From positions 1 through 35,406 of the forward strand of contig JAJZOZ010000009.1 of the NCBI GenBank assembly GCA_021811405.1: 35,406 bases of DNA, given 5' to 3'. Under the pieces are notes generated by a model. That model saw only the letters and a list, made by a program, of their open reading frames with translations, searched no databases and was not told the origin of the DNA. Numbering within the stretch: position 1 is the first letter of the stretch; each line of letters opens with the position of its first letter. A program made the translations under genes and the position numbers. This stretch comes from a bacterium (GTDB lineage Bacteria > Elusimicrobiota > Elusimicrobia > Elusimicrobiales > UBA9959). This document shows, piece after piece, positions 26,069-33,512 of the stretch.

Positions 26069-26632
26069 TTATTTCAGCCTGCAGCAAAGCATTTCGCCGG
26101 AGCTCGGGATGGACCCCGGGGGGCCCATGGACTGCATCTGGCTGCCCACCCTGGCCGCCACGACGGCGGTCTTGGTGCCGATGCAGGTGGAGACGGTGCC
26201 GTAGGAGTAGGTCTGCCAGGAGCAGTCGAGCAGGCCGGGGGGGTCGGCCCAACTGGAAAGGCCGCTCCCGTCCGAGGTAAGCACCCTGCCGTTGGACTGG
26301 GAGCCGTTCTGCAGCTCGAAGCTGCCGACCACGTGGAGCTTGGCCGCCGGGGCGCCGGTGCCTACTCCGACGTTGCCGCCGTCCCGGGCCAGTATGGTCT
26401 GGCTGGTGGTGAGTATGCTGACGTAGCCGCCGTAGGGCGCCGGGTAATACGTGGTGAGCGTCAGCGTTTCCGAGCCTATGAAGCCCGGGTGCCAGCAGAC
26501 GAACAGCCAGGCCAGCAGGCCCACGGCCGTCTTCCGGTGCGAAAGACCCAACCGGCTCAACCAGCCCGTCAGGCCGGGCCGATCAAGCCAGTCCGATGAG
26601 AACTTGATAACGATCTCGTTATTGTTCCTCAT
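26069..26632 (-). CDS. Anchored surface protein with tail-fibre-like motif
   Basis: TM segment KTAVGLLAWLFVCWHPGF followed by SETLTLTTYYPAPYGGY and NVGVGTGAPAAKLHVVG; four Cys in the C-terminal third. First gene after the putative promoter. Confidence 0.65.
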   Translation of the reverse strand: MRNNNEIVIKFSSDWLDRPGLTGWLSRLGLSHRKTAVGLLAWLFVCWHPGFIGSETLTLTTYYPAPYGGYVSILTTSQTILARDGGNVGVGTGAPAAKLHVVGSFELQNGSQSNGRVLTSDGSGLSSWADPPGLLDCSWQTYSYGTVSTCIGTKTAVVAARVGSQMQSMGPPGSIPSSGEMLCCRLK

Positions 26633-26713
26633 AATGCGCCCCCGATAAGAGCGAAAATAAACACCTGCGCTGCGCGGCCAGCTGCGGCCCCGCGGCGTAT
26701 ATATATCATTAAG

Positions 26714-26742
26714 AGTATAACAGAAAACCCCCCCCTTTTCAA
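26714..26742 (-). promoter_or_regulatory. Putative sigma70-like promoter TTGAAA - 17 bp - TATACT with a G8 run in the spacer
   Basis: Minus strand TTGAAA (26742-26737), spacer AGGGGGGGGTTTTCTGT, TATACT (26719-26714); about 80 bp upstream of the 26632 ATG and in the only sizeable gap above the 23-gene run. Confidence 0.6.
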
Positions 26743-26769
26743 TAGCTGTTCCGGGGTCCGTTTTTTAGG

Positions 26770-27624
26770 TCATTTCGGGGCGCGGCCGCGGCCGGCCGCG
26801 CGCGCCCTGGCGGCGAGCTCCAGCTTGAACTTGGCGAAGACGGCGTCCGACATCGGCCTGGGCCTGGGGCAGGACTTCAGGGCCAGCATCCGGCCCACCG
26901 CGGCCCTGACGGCGGCGGTGAAAGGCGCTCCGGGGCTGAACGCCGGCACCGGCTCCCCGGCGAAGTCCGCCGAAACGACGGCCGGGTCGTCCGGGAGGGC
27001 GCCGATCACGCGCGAGTTTATGGCCGAGGAGAAGAGCGCGAGCGGGGCGTGGTCGGCCTTCCGCACGCGGTTGACTATCAGCCCCCCCAGCGTCACGCCG
27101 TTGGCGGAGTAGCGCGCCACGGCCTTGGCTATGTTGTTGGCCGCCAGCATCGACATCAGGTCCACCCCCAGCACTATGAAGGCCCTGTCCGCGAAGCCCA
27201 TGCGCATCGGGGCGGCGAAGCCGCCGCAGACCACGTCGCCGAGCACGTCGTAGACCACGGAGTCGTAGCCGCGCCGCCGCACCAGGCCGCTCTCGTTCAG
27301 GTAATCCAGCAGCAGCGAGACGCCGCGGCCGGCGCAGCCGGTGCCGGGTTCCGGGCCGCCGGCCTCGACGCAGTCTATCCCGTATTCGTTGGACATTATC
27401 AGCCTGTCCTCGGAGACCTTCCCGGCGCAGTACAGCTCGGAGTAGGTGACCACCGGACGGTGCCCCATCAGCCCGGATGAGGAATCCTTCTTCGGGTCGC
27501 AGCCCACCCGCAGCACCTTATGGCCCCGGGCCGCCAGCTCGCAGCACACGGCGGAAGATATCGTGGATTTCCCGATCCCGCCCTTGCCGAAGAACACCCA
27601 GCGCAAAGCTTTCTCAGACGACAT
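26770..27624 (-). CDS. NifH-like ATPase (stand-alone), set B
   Basis: FFGKGGIGKSTISSAVCCELA, GCDPKKDSSS, CAGRG, DVLGDVVCGGFAAPMR, AANNIAKAV. Confidence 0.9.
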   Translation of the reverse strand: MSSEKALRWVFFGKGGIGKSTISSAVCCELAARGHKVLRVGCDPKKDSSSGLMGHRPVVTYSELYCAGKVSEDRLIMSNEYGIDCVEAGGPEPGTGCAGRGVSLLLDYLNESGLVRRRGYDSVVYDVLGDVVCGGFAAPMRMGFADRAFIVLGVDLMSMLAANNIAKAVARYSANGVTLGGLIVNRVRKADHAPLALFSSAINSRVIGALPDDPAVVSADFAGEPVPAFSPGAPFTAAVRAAVGRMLALKSCPRPRPMSDAVFAKFKLELAARARAAGRGRAPK

Positions 27625-28885
27625 ATGGAGGGTCCTTTCTGGCGGCCAGCACCGTGTTGGCCGCCTGCTCTATGAACCGCAGAAAACCGGAATACCCCAG
27701 GAAAGGGCTCTCTTCCAGGCAGTGCCGGTTGTAGACCGGGAAGCCGAACTCCAGATAGGCGCCGCCGACGTAGACGAAGAACGGCGAGAGATTGGACGAG
27801 ATCAGCAGGCCGCACTTCCCCGGGAACGACTCCTTTATAAGGCGCTTGAGGCCGGCGGCGCTGCCGGCCCGCCCGCCGGCCGCGCGCGAAGTATGAACGA
27901 CCTCCGCCGGCTCCACCCCGATATCCGACAGCACGGAGCGCAGGCCCGGCTCCAGCAGGGGGTCGATCACGCAGACGGCCCTGCCGCCTGAGAGGACCGC
28001 GCTCACGAGGCGCGCGCTGCGCCCGTATACCCTGGCCCTGGCCTCCTTTATCACCGCCGCCATTTCCGCGCAGCGGCCGGCGCAGCGGGCCGCCGCCGCC
28101 AGGAAAGCCCCGGTGCCGGCGAGCCCGAAGGGCAACGGCGCCCCGACGAAAGGAACTCCCATCCGCCGGGCCAGAACTTCGGCGGCCTTCAGCCCGTGCG
28201 GCAGCCCGATCACGGCCGAGGCGCCCGCTAGCTCGCGGGCCGAGCTCCGCAGCGAGCCCCCGCCCGGCCACACCGCCAGCTCCACCCCGGCCGCGGCCGC
28301 CAGCGACTCCAGTTCCCTGACGTTGCCGAGGCAGTCGTATTCCCTGCGGTACATCGGATTGCCCACCACCGCCACCTTCCGGGGGCGGCGAGCGGCCCGC
28401 CCGAGCGGCATTATGCCCGCCAGCGCCGCCAGCGCGTCGCCGTAGCCCGCCAGCCAGTCTCCGGAAAGGGAGCTGCCTGGCAGCGCGGAGAACGGCACCC
28501 CGGAAGAGGAGAAGAGCGGCCCGAGCGCCCGGGCGTAATCCAGGCCGGCCACGGCCGCGAACGGCATGGGCGCCAGCAGGCACGCCTCCGGGGACGAGGT
28601 CTCCAGCATCCTCCCGGCGCGCGCGACGATCCCGCTTTCGGGGTCCGCGGTCATCCGCTCCGGAGAGGTGCCGGTGCAGACGACCCTGTTGGGGGCGGAA
28701 TGTCCGAGCAGGTCGGAGAACAGGTCCCCGCTGCCGTAAAGGTACTCCGCCTTAGCCTCCGCGCATTTCGGGCCGTCAACCAGCATCGTGACCCCGGGCA
28801 CGGCGTTGACGCAGGCGTAGGCGCCGAGCAGGTAGGGGTAAACCGCCGGCTGGGAAAAATCCCCGGTCTCCATGTTTTTTTTCAT
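27614..28885 (-). CDS. Nitrogenase component 1-like protein, set B
   Basis: Real start MKKNMETGDFSQ (ATG 28885). Collinear with 14582..15871: VDGPKC, ELAVWPGGGSLRSSARELAGASAVIGLPHGLKAAEVLARRMG, FGFPVYNRHCLEESPFLGYSGFLRFIEQAANTV. Confidence 0.75.
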   Translation of the reverse strand: MKKNMETGDFSQPAVYPYLLGAYACVNAVPGVTMLVDGPKCAEAKAEYLYGSGDLFSDLLGHSAPNRVVCTGTSPERMTADPESGIVARAGRMLETSSPEACLLAPMPFAAVAGLDYARALGPLFSSSGVPFSALPGSSLSGDWLAGYGDALAALAGIMPLGRAARRPRKVAVVGNPMYRREYDCLGNVRELESLAAAAGVELAVWPGGGSLRSSARELAGASAVIGLPHGLKAAEVLARRMGVPFVGAPLPFGLAGTGAFLAAAARCAGRCAEMAAVIKEARARVYGRSARLVSAVLSGGRAVCVIDPLLEPGLRSVLSDIGVEPAEVVHTSRAAGGRAGSAAGLKRLIKESFPGKCGLLISSNLSPFFVYVGGAYLEFGFPVYNRHCLEESPFLGYSGFLRFIEQAANTVLAARKDPPYVV

Positions 28886-30612
28886 CCGAACAGCCCCGCG
28901 GACAGCTTGCGCGCCAGGATCTCGTAGCCGGCCAGGGCCCCGGAAACGCCCTGCCCCACGAGCTCCAGGTCCAGCGGCATCCTGCCGCGCTCCAGCGCCC
29001 TGTCGTCGAAACGGTACCCGGAGAAGACGCCGCGCTGCCTGCCCGAGCCGAGCGCGGCGTAAAGCGCGTCCTCCGTGCCGAAAATGCGCGCGGAGGAACC
29101 GGGGAAAGCCGCCCTGAGCGCGCGGAACATCGCGGCGCGGATCCCGGGCAGCGGGGGGCGCCTGGCCAGCAGGAAGAAATCCAGGCCAAGCCCCGCGTCC
29201 TCGCGCAGGGCCCTCAGCCTGGCCGAAGTCTCCAGCGGGGCCTCCGCCATGTCCGCGCCGGACAGGAACGAGGCCGCGGTTATATCCGCGCGCAAGCGCG
29301 GATCGCGGCAGCCGAGGGCCTGATGCAGTTCGCCTGCTTCCAGTACTACGGCGGCGCGGAGGCCGCGGAACGCGCGCCTGACGGCCGCCAGCCGGGCGGC
29401 GGCGCCCGGGCAGAGCAGGTCCGCGGGCAAGGCGCGGGCCGCGCGGACGCCGGCCGCGGCGGCCAGGCGGGCGGCCAGGCGGGACATCTGCGCCGGGCCG
29501 AAACACTCGTCGCCCAGCAGCGGCGCGACCCCTCCCAGCACGGACCTGACGGCGCCCGCGTTGCGCGCCGACGAGAATACCACCGCCACGGCGCCGCGGC
29601 CGTAGGACGGGGCCAGCGCGCGGGAATACTCCGGCAGGCAGAACGAGTTCACCGAAAGCCCCGCCGCCGCGCAAAGCGCGCGCAGCTCGGCGCGGAACCC
29701 GTCGTCCCCGGCGTTGAAGAAGTCCACCGAGCGCGGGCGCCCGGCCCCGCGTTTTTTGGCGCGGTCCCCGGGAAGAAAAGGCTGTTCCGCCCGCGAGACC
29801 GGCGTGGTAAGGGTCACGAAAGCGGCGCCGGCGGCACGCAGCCCGTCGGCCACGCCGCGCGTGTCCACCCCGCAGACCTGCGCCAGGCAGCCGGAATCCA
29901 GCACCACGCCGGCCTTCCCGCCGGCGGCCTTGCCGGCGCGCCCGGCGGCCTCCGCCAGGCCGGCCCAGCCGGTGAGCATCTCGCCGTCGCCGAGAGGATA
30001 GAAGAAGGTCCGTCCGGCCCGGTACCCCAGGTATTCGCCGCGCAGCGCGCCGCGGGACCTGTCGTACGGGTCCAGCGCATCCCCGGCGGGGGCGGCGTAG
30101 GAAAGGCAGAACGGTTCTATGTGGTTGGCCACGTCGAACCAGCACTCCTCGTCGCCGATCAGCAGCGAGGCGCTCCGGGAAGCGTCTACCGCGGCGGACA
30201 GGGAACGCCCGGAAAGCGGCGGGACCGACAGGAAGCCCCGGAAGAAGGCCCCCGGCACCGGAGCGAAATCGCTCAGCTCCGCCGCGGCCGCGCCGAACCG
30301 CCCGCGGCGTTCGAACTCGCCCGAGATACGCCGGAAGAGTTCTACTCCGAAAAGCCGGAAATCCACGCTCCTGCCGGCGGACAGGTCGCCGGACTCGTGG
30401 AACAGGCGCTCTTTCAGGCGGGCGCCCCCGGCGTCGCGTTCCAGGAAGACCAGCTGCCTGATATCCCCGGTCCGGTCCAGGAGCAGCGAGCCGTCGGCCA
30501 GCTGCCTGACGCAGCACGGGGCGGCCTCCCCGCCCGGGAAGGGCGGGAATTCGCGGAGCAGCTTCGCCAGCCGCGCGGCCGGCAGGACCCGGCAGAAGAC
30601 CAGCCTACGCAT
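28882..30612 (-). CDS. Nitrogenase component 1-like protein with extra N-terminal region, set B
   Basis: Start MRRLVFCRVLP (ATG 30612). LLIGDEECWFDVANHIEPF, YPLGDGEMLTGWAGLAEAAGRA, GVVLDSGCLAQVCGVDTRGVADGLRAAGAAFVTLTTPV parallels the fusion-protein component-1 half. ATGA overlap with 28885. Confidence 0.7.
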   Translation of the reverse strand: MRRLVFCRVLPAARLAKLLREFPPFPGGEAAPCCVRQLADGSLLLDRTGDIRQLVFLERDAGGARLKERLFHESGDLSAGRSVDFRLFGVELFRRISGEFERRGRFGAAAAELSDFAPVPGAFFRGFLSVPPLSGRSLSAAVDASRSASLLIGDEECWFDVANHIEPFCLSYAAPAGDALDPYDRSRGALRGEYLGYRAGRTFFYPLGDGEMLTGWAGLAEAAGRAGKAAGGKAGVVLDSGCLAQVCGVDTRGVADGLRAAGAAFVTLTTPVSRAEQPFLPGDRAKKRGAGRPRSVDFFNAGDDGFRAELRALCAAAGLSVNSFCLPEYSRALAPSYGRGAVAVVFSSARNAGAVRSVLGGVAPLLGDECFGPAQMSRLAARLAAAAGVRAARALPADLLCPGAAARLAAVRRAFRGLRAAVVLEAGELHQALGCRDPRLRADITAASFLSGADMAEAPLETSARLRALREDAGLGLDFFLLARRPPLPGIRAAMFRALRAAFPGSSARIFGTEDALYAALGSGRQRGVFSGYRFDDRALERGRMPLDLELVGQGVSGALAGYEILARKLSAGLFG

Positions 30613-30823
30613 GCGCGGTCCTTCCGGCGGTCGCCGCGGAAAGCCTCTGGCCGCAAAAGCGGGATAATGAACGCATAGTACGGACACCCATAGCGCGGAG
30701 CATGTCACGATAGCCGCGCGCCCCGGCCCGGGGCGCCGGGTGACAGGAAAGATGATAGCAAACTTGGGCGTCCCGGGGACCGGCGCGCTTCTCCCGGGTC
30801 GGGGCGCGGCGCCGGAAAGGCCC

Positions 30824-31210
30824 CTAGAGAAGGACCACCCTCAGGTCGGAAGCGCGTTTTTCGCGCAGGAAGGTCCGGGCCTCCCCCGCCATGTCCGCGA
30901 ACGCCTCCCGGTCGGAGGCGGAGGCGGACAGGAAGGCAGAGGAGTTCCGGACCGCCAGCACGAAGCCCTTCGCGGGGAGCTCGTCCGGCAGCGAGCGCAG
31001 GCAGTCCAGCAGGGCGTCCCAGTTGCGCCCGAAATAGGTCGGGAACCTGAAAGCGGAGGAGACGGCCTCCATCAGCCCGGCCTTGTCGACGGCCGCGGCG
31101 CCGTCCACGTAGGCGATAAAATAGTCCGGCGGAGGGAATCTTCTCTCCAATCCCTCCGCCGCTTCCGAACCTCTCAGGTCGAGGAAAAGGCCTTCTTCCC
31201 CGGGAGCCAT
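30824..31210 (-). CDS. Barstar-family RNase inhibitor
   Basis: YFIAYVDGAAAVDKAGLMEAVSSAFRFPTYFGRNWDALLDCLRSLPDE, the barstar FP-YFG-NWDAL-D-L signature. Confidence 0.88.
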   Translation of the reverse strand: MAPGEEGLFLDLRGSEAAEGLERRFPPPDYFIAYVDGAAAVDKAGLMEAVSSAFRFPTYFGRNWDALLDCLRSLPDELPAKGFVLAVRNSSAFLSASASDREAFADMAGEARTFLREKRASDLRVVLL

Positions 31211-31213
31211 GGT

Positions 31214-31777
31214 TCAGTAAACTATCGTCAGCTCTATGAAATGCGCGTAGTGGTCCGGCGTGTAATAGATCCGCTCGCCGCCGCCGATTATGATCCGCTC
31301 AGCGCCGCGGGCGCTCAGCGCCGGGGCCACGGGATAGGTGGTCCCGCCTATCACCACCGAGCTGGCGCCGTCGCCTATGATCAGCGTGTACTCCTTGTAA
31401 AAGCCCCTGGGCATGTCCGGCAGGCGGCCTTCCTTGTTGGTGAAGATGGTGCCGTCGTGGGCGTACGGCAGCGGCTGGCCGTTATGGATCTTGCCTATCA
31501 GGCTCATGATCTTGGCGGCGCGGTTCTGGTCGCCGATGACGGGCGTCAGCGAGCGGCCGGGGGCCGGGGCCGGGGAAGAGGCGCGGACCGCGTCCTGCGC
31601 GGGCGCGGCCAGCGGGACCACTATCTCGCTCGGGGAAGGTATGGCGTCCAGGCCCTGCAGGACCACGGCGCCGGACAGGTCGCCCAGCGCGGCGCCGGCC
31701 GGGCGCTCGGCGAAGACCCGCGGCGAGTACGCCAGCAGGGAAAGTATTACGGCGGTCTTGAACCATCTTTTGATCAT
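31214..31777 (-). CDS. Secreted guanyl-specific ribonuclease (barnase/RNase Sa family)
   Basis: Signal peptide MIKRWFKTAVILSLLAYSPRVFA. Catalytic domain LPYAHDGTIFTNKEGRLPDMPRGFYKEYTL...GAERIIIGGGERIYYTPDHYAHFIEL with the expected Glu, Arg, His. Confidence 0.85.
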   Translation of the reverse strand: MIKRWFKTAVILSLLAYSPRVFAERPAGAALGDLSGAVVLQGLDAIPSPSEIVVPLAAPAQDAVRASSPAPAPGRSLTPVIGDQNRAAKIMSLIGKIHNGQPLPYAHDGTIFTNKEGRLPDMPRGFYKEYTLIIGDGASSVVIGGTTYPVAPALSARGAERIIIGGGERIYYTPDHYAHFIELTIVY

Positions 31778-31867
31778 GTTCTTTTTCCTTGTGTTGTAAT
31801 GGCGCCGGCCCGCTTTCGCCCCGGCATTTCCGCACCTATATTTTAGTATATAGCCGCCGGCTGCCTA

Positions 31868-31898
31868 GGGCCCTAGGGCCCAGGCCAGCCTGGGCCCA
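31868..31898. repeat. Dense palindromic intergenic element (GGGCCCTAGGGCCC; GGGCCCAGGC-CA-GCCTGGGCCC)
   Basis: 14-bp perfect palindrome at 31868-31881 overlapping a 10-bp inverted repeat (31876-31885 / 31888-31897). Confidence 0.6.
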
Positions 31899-31922
31899 AA
31901 GACCCAGACGCCCCGAAATCAA

Positions 31923-31950
31923 GGAAGGCCGGGGCACGGCCCGGCCTTCC
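31923..31950 (-). terminator. Putative terminator hairpin GGAAGGCCGGG-N6-CCCGGCCTTCC downstream of the PIN-PhoH gene
   Basis: 11-bp perfect stem with 6-nt loop in the intergenic gap just after the PIN-PhoH stop; no strong U-tract. Confidence 0.5.
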
Positions 31951-31971
31951 CGCACTGCTTACCGCGGGGAG

Positions 31972-33276
31972 CTACAGCAGCTCGGCCACCAGCGCCGCCA
32001 GCGAACTGCGCTCCGTCTTCGTGAACGTCAGGTGGCCGTACATCTTCTGGCCGCGCATGCGGTCCACTATGTAGGTAAGGCCGTTGGACGCGATGTCCAG
32101 GTACGGGTTGTCTATCTGGTACGGGTCGCCGGTCACTACGACCTTCGTGCCTTCGCCCGCGCGCGAGAGGATGGTCTTGATCTCGTGCGGCGTCAGGTTC
32201 TGCGCGTCGTCGACTATCATGTACTGCTTCGGCAGCGAGCGGCCGCGGATGTGCGTGACCGAGGCGATCTCTATCTTCTCGTTCTGCAGCAGGTATTCGA
32301 ACTTCTCCAGCGCGCTCTCCTGGTGGCGCTTGTCCATCACGAACTCCAGGTTGTCGTAGATGGCGCCCATCCACGTCGAGAGCTTCTCCTCCTTGGTGCC
32401 GGGAATGAAGCCTATGTCCTTGCCCACCGGGACTATCGGGCGGCAGATGATCAGCTTGCGGTAGACGTTCTCCTCGACGGACTTCTGCAGCCCGCAGACC
32501 AGCGTGCAGAGCGTCTTGCCGGTGCCGGCCGCGCCCAGCAGCGTGACGAGCTTGACCGAATCGTCGAGCAGCAGCTCCATAGCGCAGCGCTGCTCCTTGT
32601 TCAGGGGACGGATGCCCCACGGCGACGGCTCCGGGTTCAGCGAACGGATCTTCGACGGGTCGGCCGGGTCCACGCGGCCGAGCGCGGACTTCTTCTGGTC
32701 GTCCTTGGCGTGCAGCACCACGAACTCGTTGGGCGAGAGCTCGCTGTCCTTCGGGCTGTCCAGCACGTGGTCCTTGTAGAACTTGTCCACGGCCGCGGCG
32801 GGCACCTGCAGCGTGACCAGGCCGGGGTAGAGCTCGTCCACCTTGACCTTGCCGGACTCGTAGTCCTGCGACACCAGCCCCACGGCCTCCGCCTTCAGGC
32901 GCAGGTTTATGTCCTTAGTGACCAGTATCGCCGTGTGCTTCTTCTGCCCGTACCAGTAGGCCGTGTTCAGGATGCGGTTGTCCATCTCCGTCAGCTTGAA
33001 TTCCTTCGGCAGGACCTGCACGTGGTCCAGGTCCACCACCAGGGTGCCGCCGCTCTCCATCTTCACTCCGGCGTTCAGCTTGCCCTTCAGGCGGTATTCG
33101 TCCAGCTTGCGCGAGACGATGCGCGCGCTCTTGCCGCGCTCGTCGGCCGCGTGCTTGAAGGTGTCCAGTTCCTCGATCACGGAGATCGGGATGACCACCG
33201 TATTATCCTCGAATTTGGTGAAAGAAAGCGGGTCGTGGATCAGCACGTTGGTGTCGAGGATGAATACTTTTTTCAT
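31972..33276 (-). CDS. PIN domain-PhoH family ATPase
   Basis: MKKVFILDTNVLIHDPLSFTKFEDNTVVIPISVIEELDTFK (PIN); LVTLLGAAGTGKTLCTLVCGL, IICRPIVPVGKDIGFIPGTKEEKLSTWMGAIYDNL, MIVDDAQNLTPHEIKTILSRAGEGTKVVVTGDPYQID (PhoH). Confidence 0.95.
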   Translation of the reverse strand: MKKVFILDTNVLIHDPLSFTKFEDNTVVIPISVIEELDTFKHAADERGKSARIVSRKLDEYRLKGKLNAGVKMESGGTLVVDLDHVQVLPKEFKLTEMDNRILNTAYWYGQKKHTAILVTKDINLRLKAEAVGLVSQDYESGKVKVDELYPGLVTLQVPAAAVDKFYKDHVLDSPKDSELSPNEFVVLHAKDDQKKSALGRVDPADPSKIRSLNPEPSPWGIRPLNKEQRCAMELLLDDSVKLVTLLGAAGTGKTLCTLVCGLQKSVEENVYRKLIICRPIVPVGKDIGFIPGTKEEKLSTWMGAIYDNLEFVMDKRHQESALEKFEYLLQNEKIEIASVTHIRGRSLPKQYMIVDDAQNLTPHEIKTILSRAGEGTKVVVTGDPYQIDNPYLDIASNGLTYIVDRMRGQKMYGHLTFTKTERSSLAALVAELL

Positions 33277-33390
33277 TGAGTTCCTCCGTTTCCGGCCCGC
33301 CGGGCGGAAGCCGGGACCGCAGCCCCGCCGGACCGCAACCTTTCCGCCCCCCGGTCCGTAATTGTGATAATGGGATATCAGGCCCCGCTA

Positions 33391-33399
33391 ATTCTAGCA
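33391..33399 (-). promoter_or_regulatory. Possible extended -10 (TGCTAGAAT) upstream of the PIN-PhoH gene
   Basis: Reverse complement of attctagca; no clear -35. Confidence 0.3.
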
Positions 33400-33512
33400 T
33401 AAATCCCGCGGAAGCGGTTTTATGAGCGGGCGCCAAAAATAGTAAGATATCGATATCCACCGCCACCGCCCCACGGGGCGGCGGCGCCGTTCATCTGACA
33501 ACAAGGACAAAG

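Noticed and set aside
26069-26632. Type IV pilin as substrate of the A24-like peptidase
   Set aside because: N-terminus lacks a convincing class III signal peptide (G|[FM]xxxE) motif; kept only as a generic anchored surface protein.
14582-30612. Genuine nitrogen-fixing nif cluster
   Set aside because: Only H- and component-1-like proteins are present; no recognisable nifB, nifE, nifN or nifV, and ligand patterns look incomplete, so diazotrophy is not supported.
30718-30736. GCGCCCC-N5-GGGGCGC hairpin as a terminator upstream of set B
   Set aside because: Short GC-rich stem without a U-tract on either strand; could be chance in such GC-rich DNA.
33466-33481. CCGCCC-CACG-GGGCGG hairpin in the bamA leader as a riboswitch or attenuator
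   Set aside because: Only a 6-bp GC stem; no recognisable riboswitch architecture.
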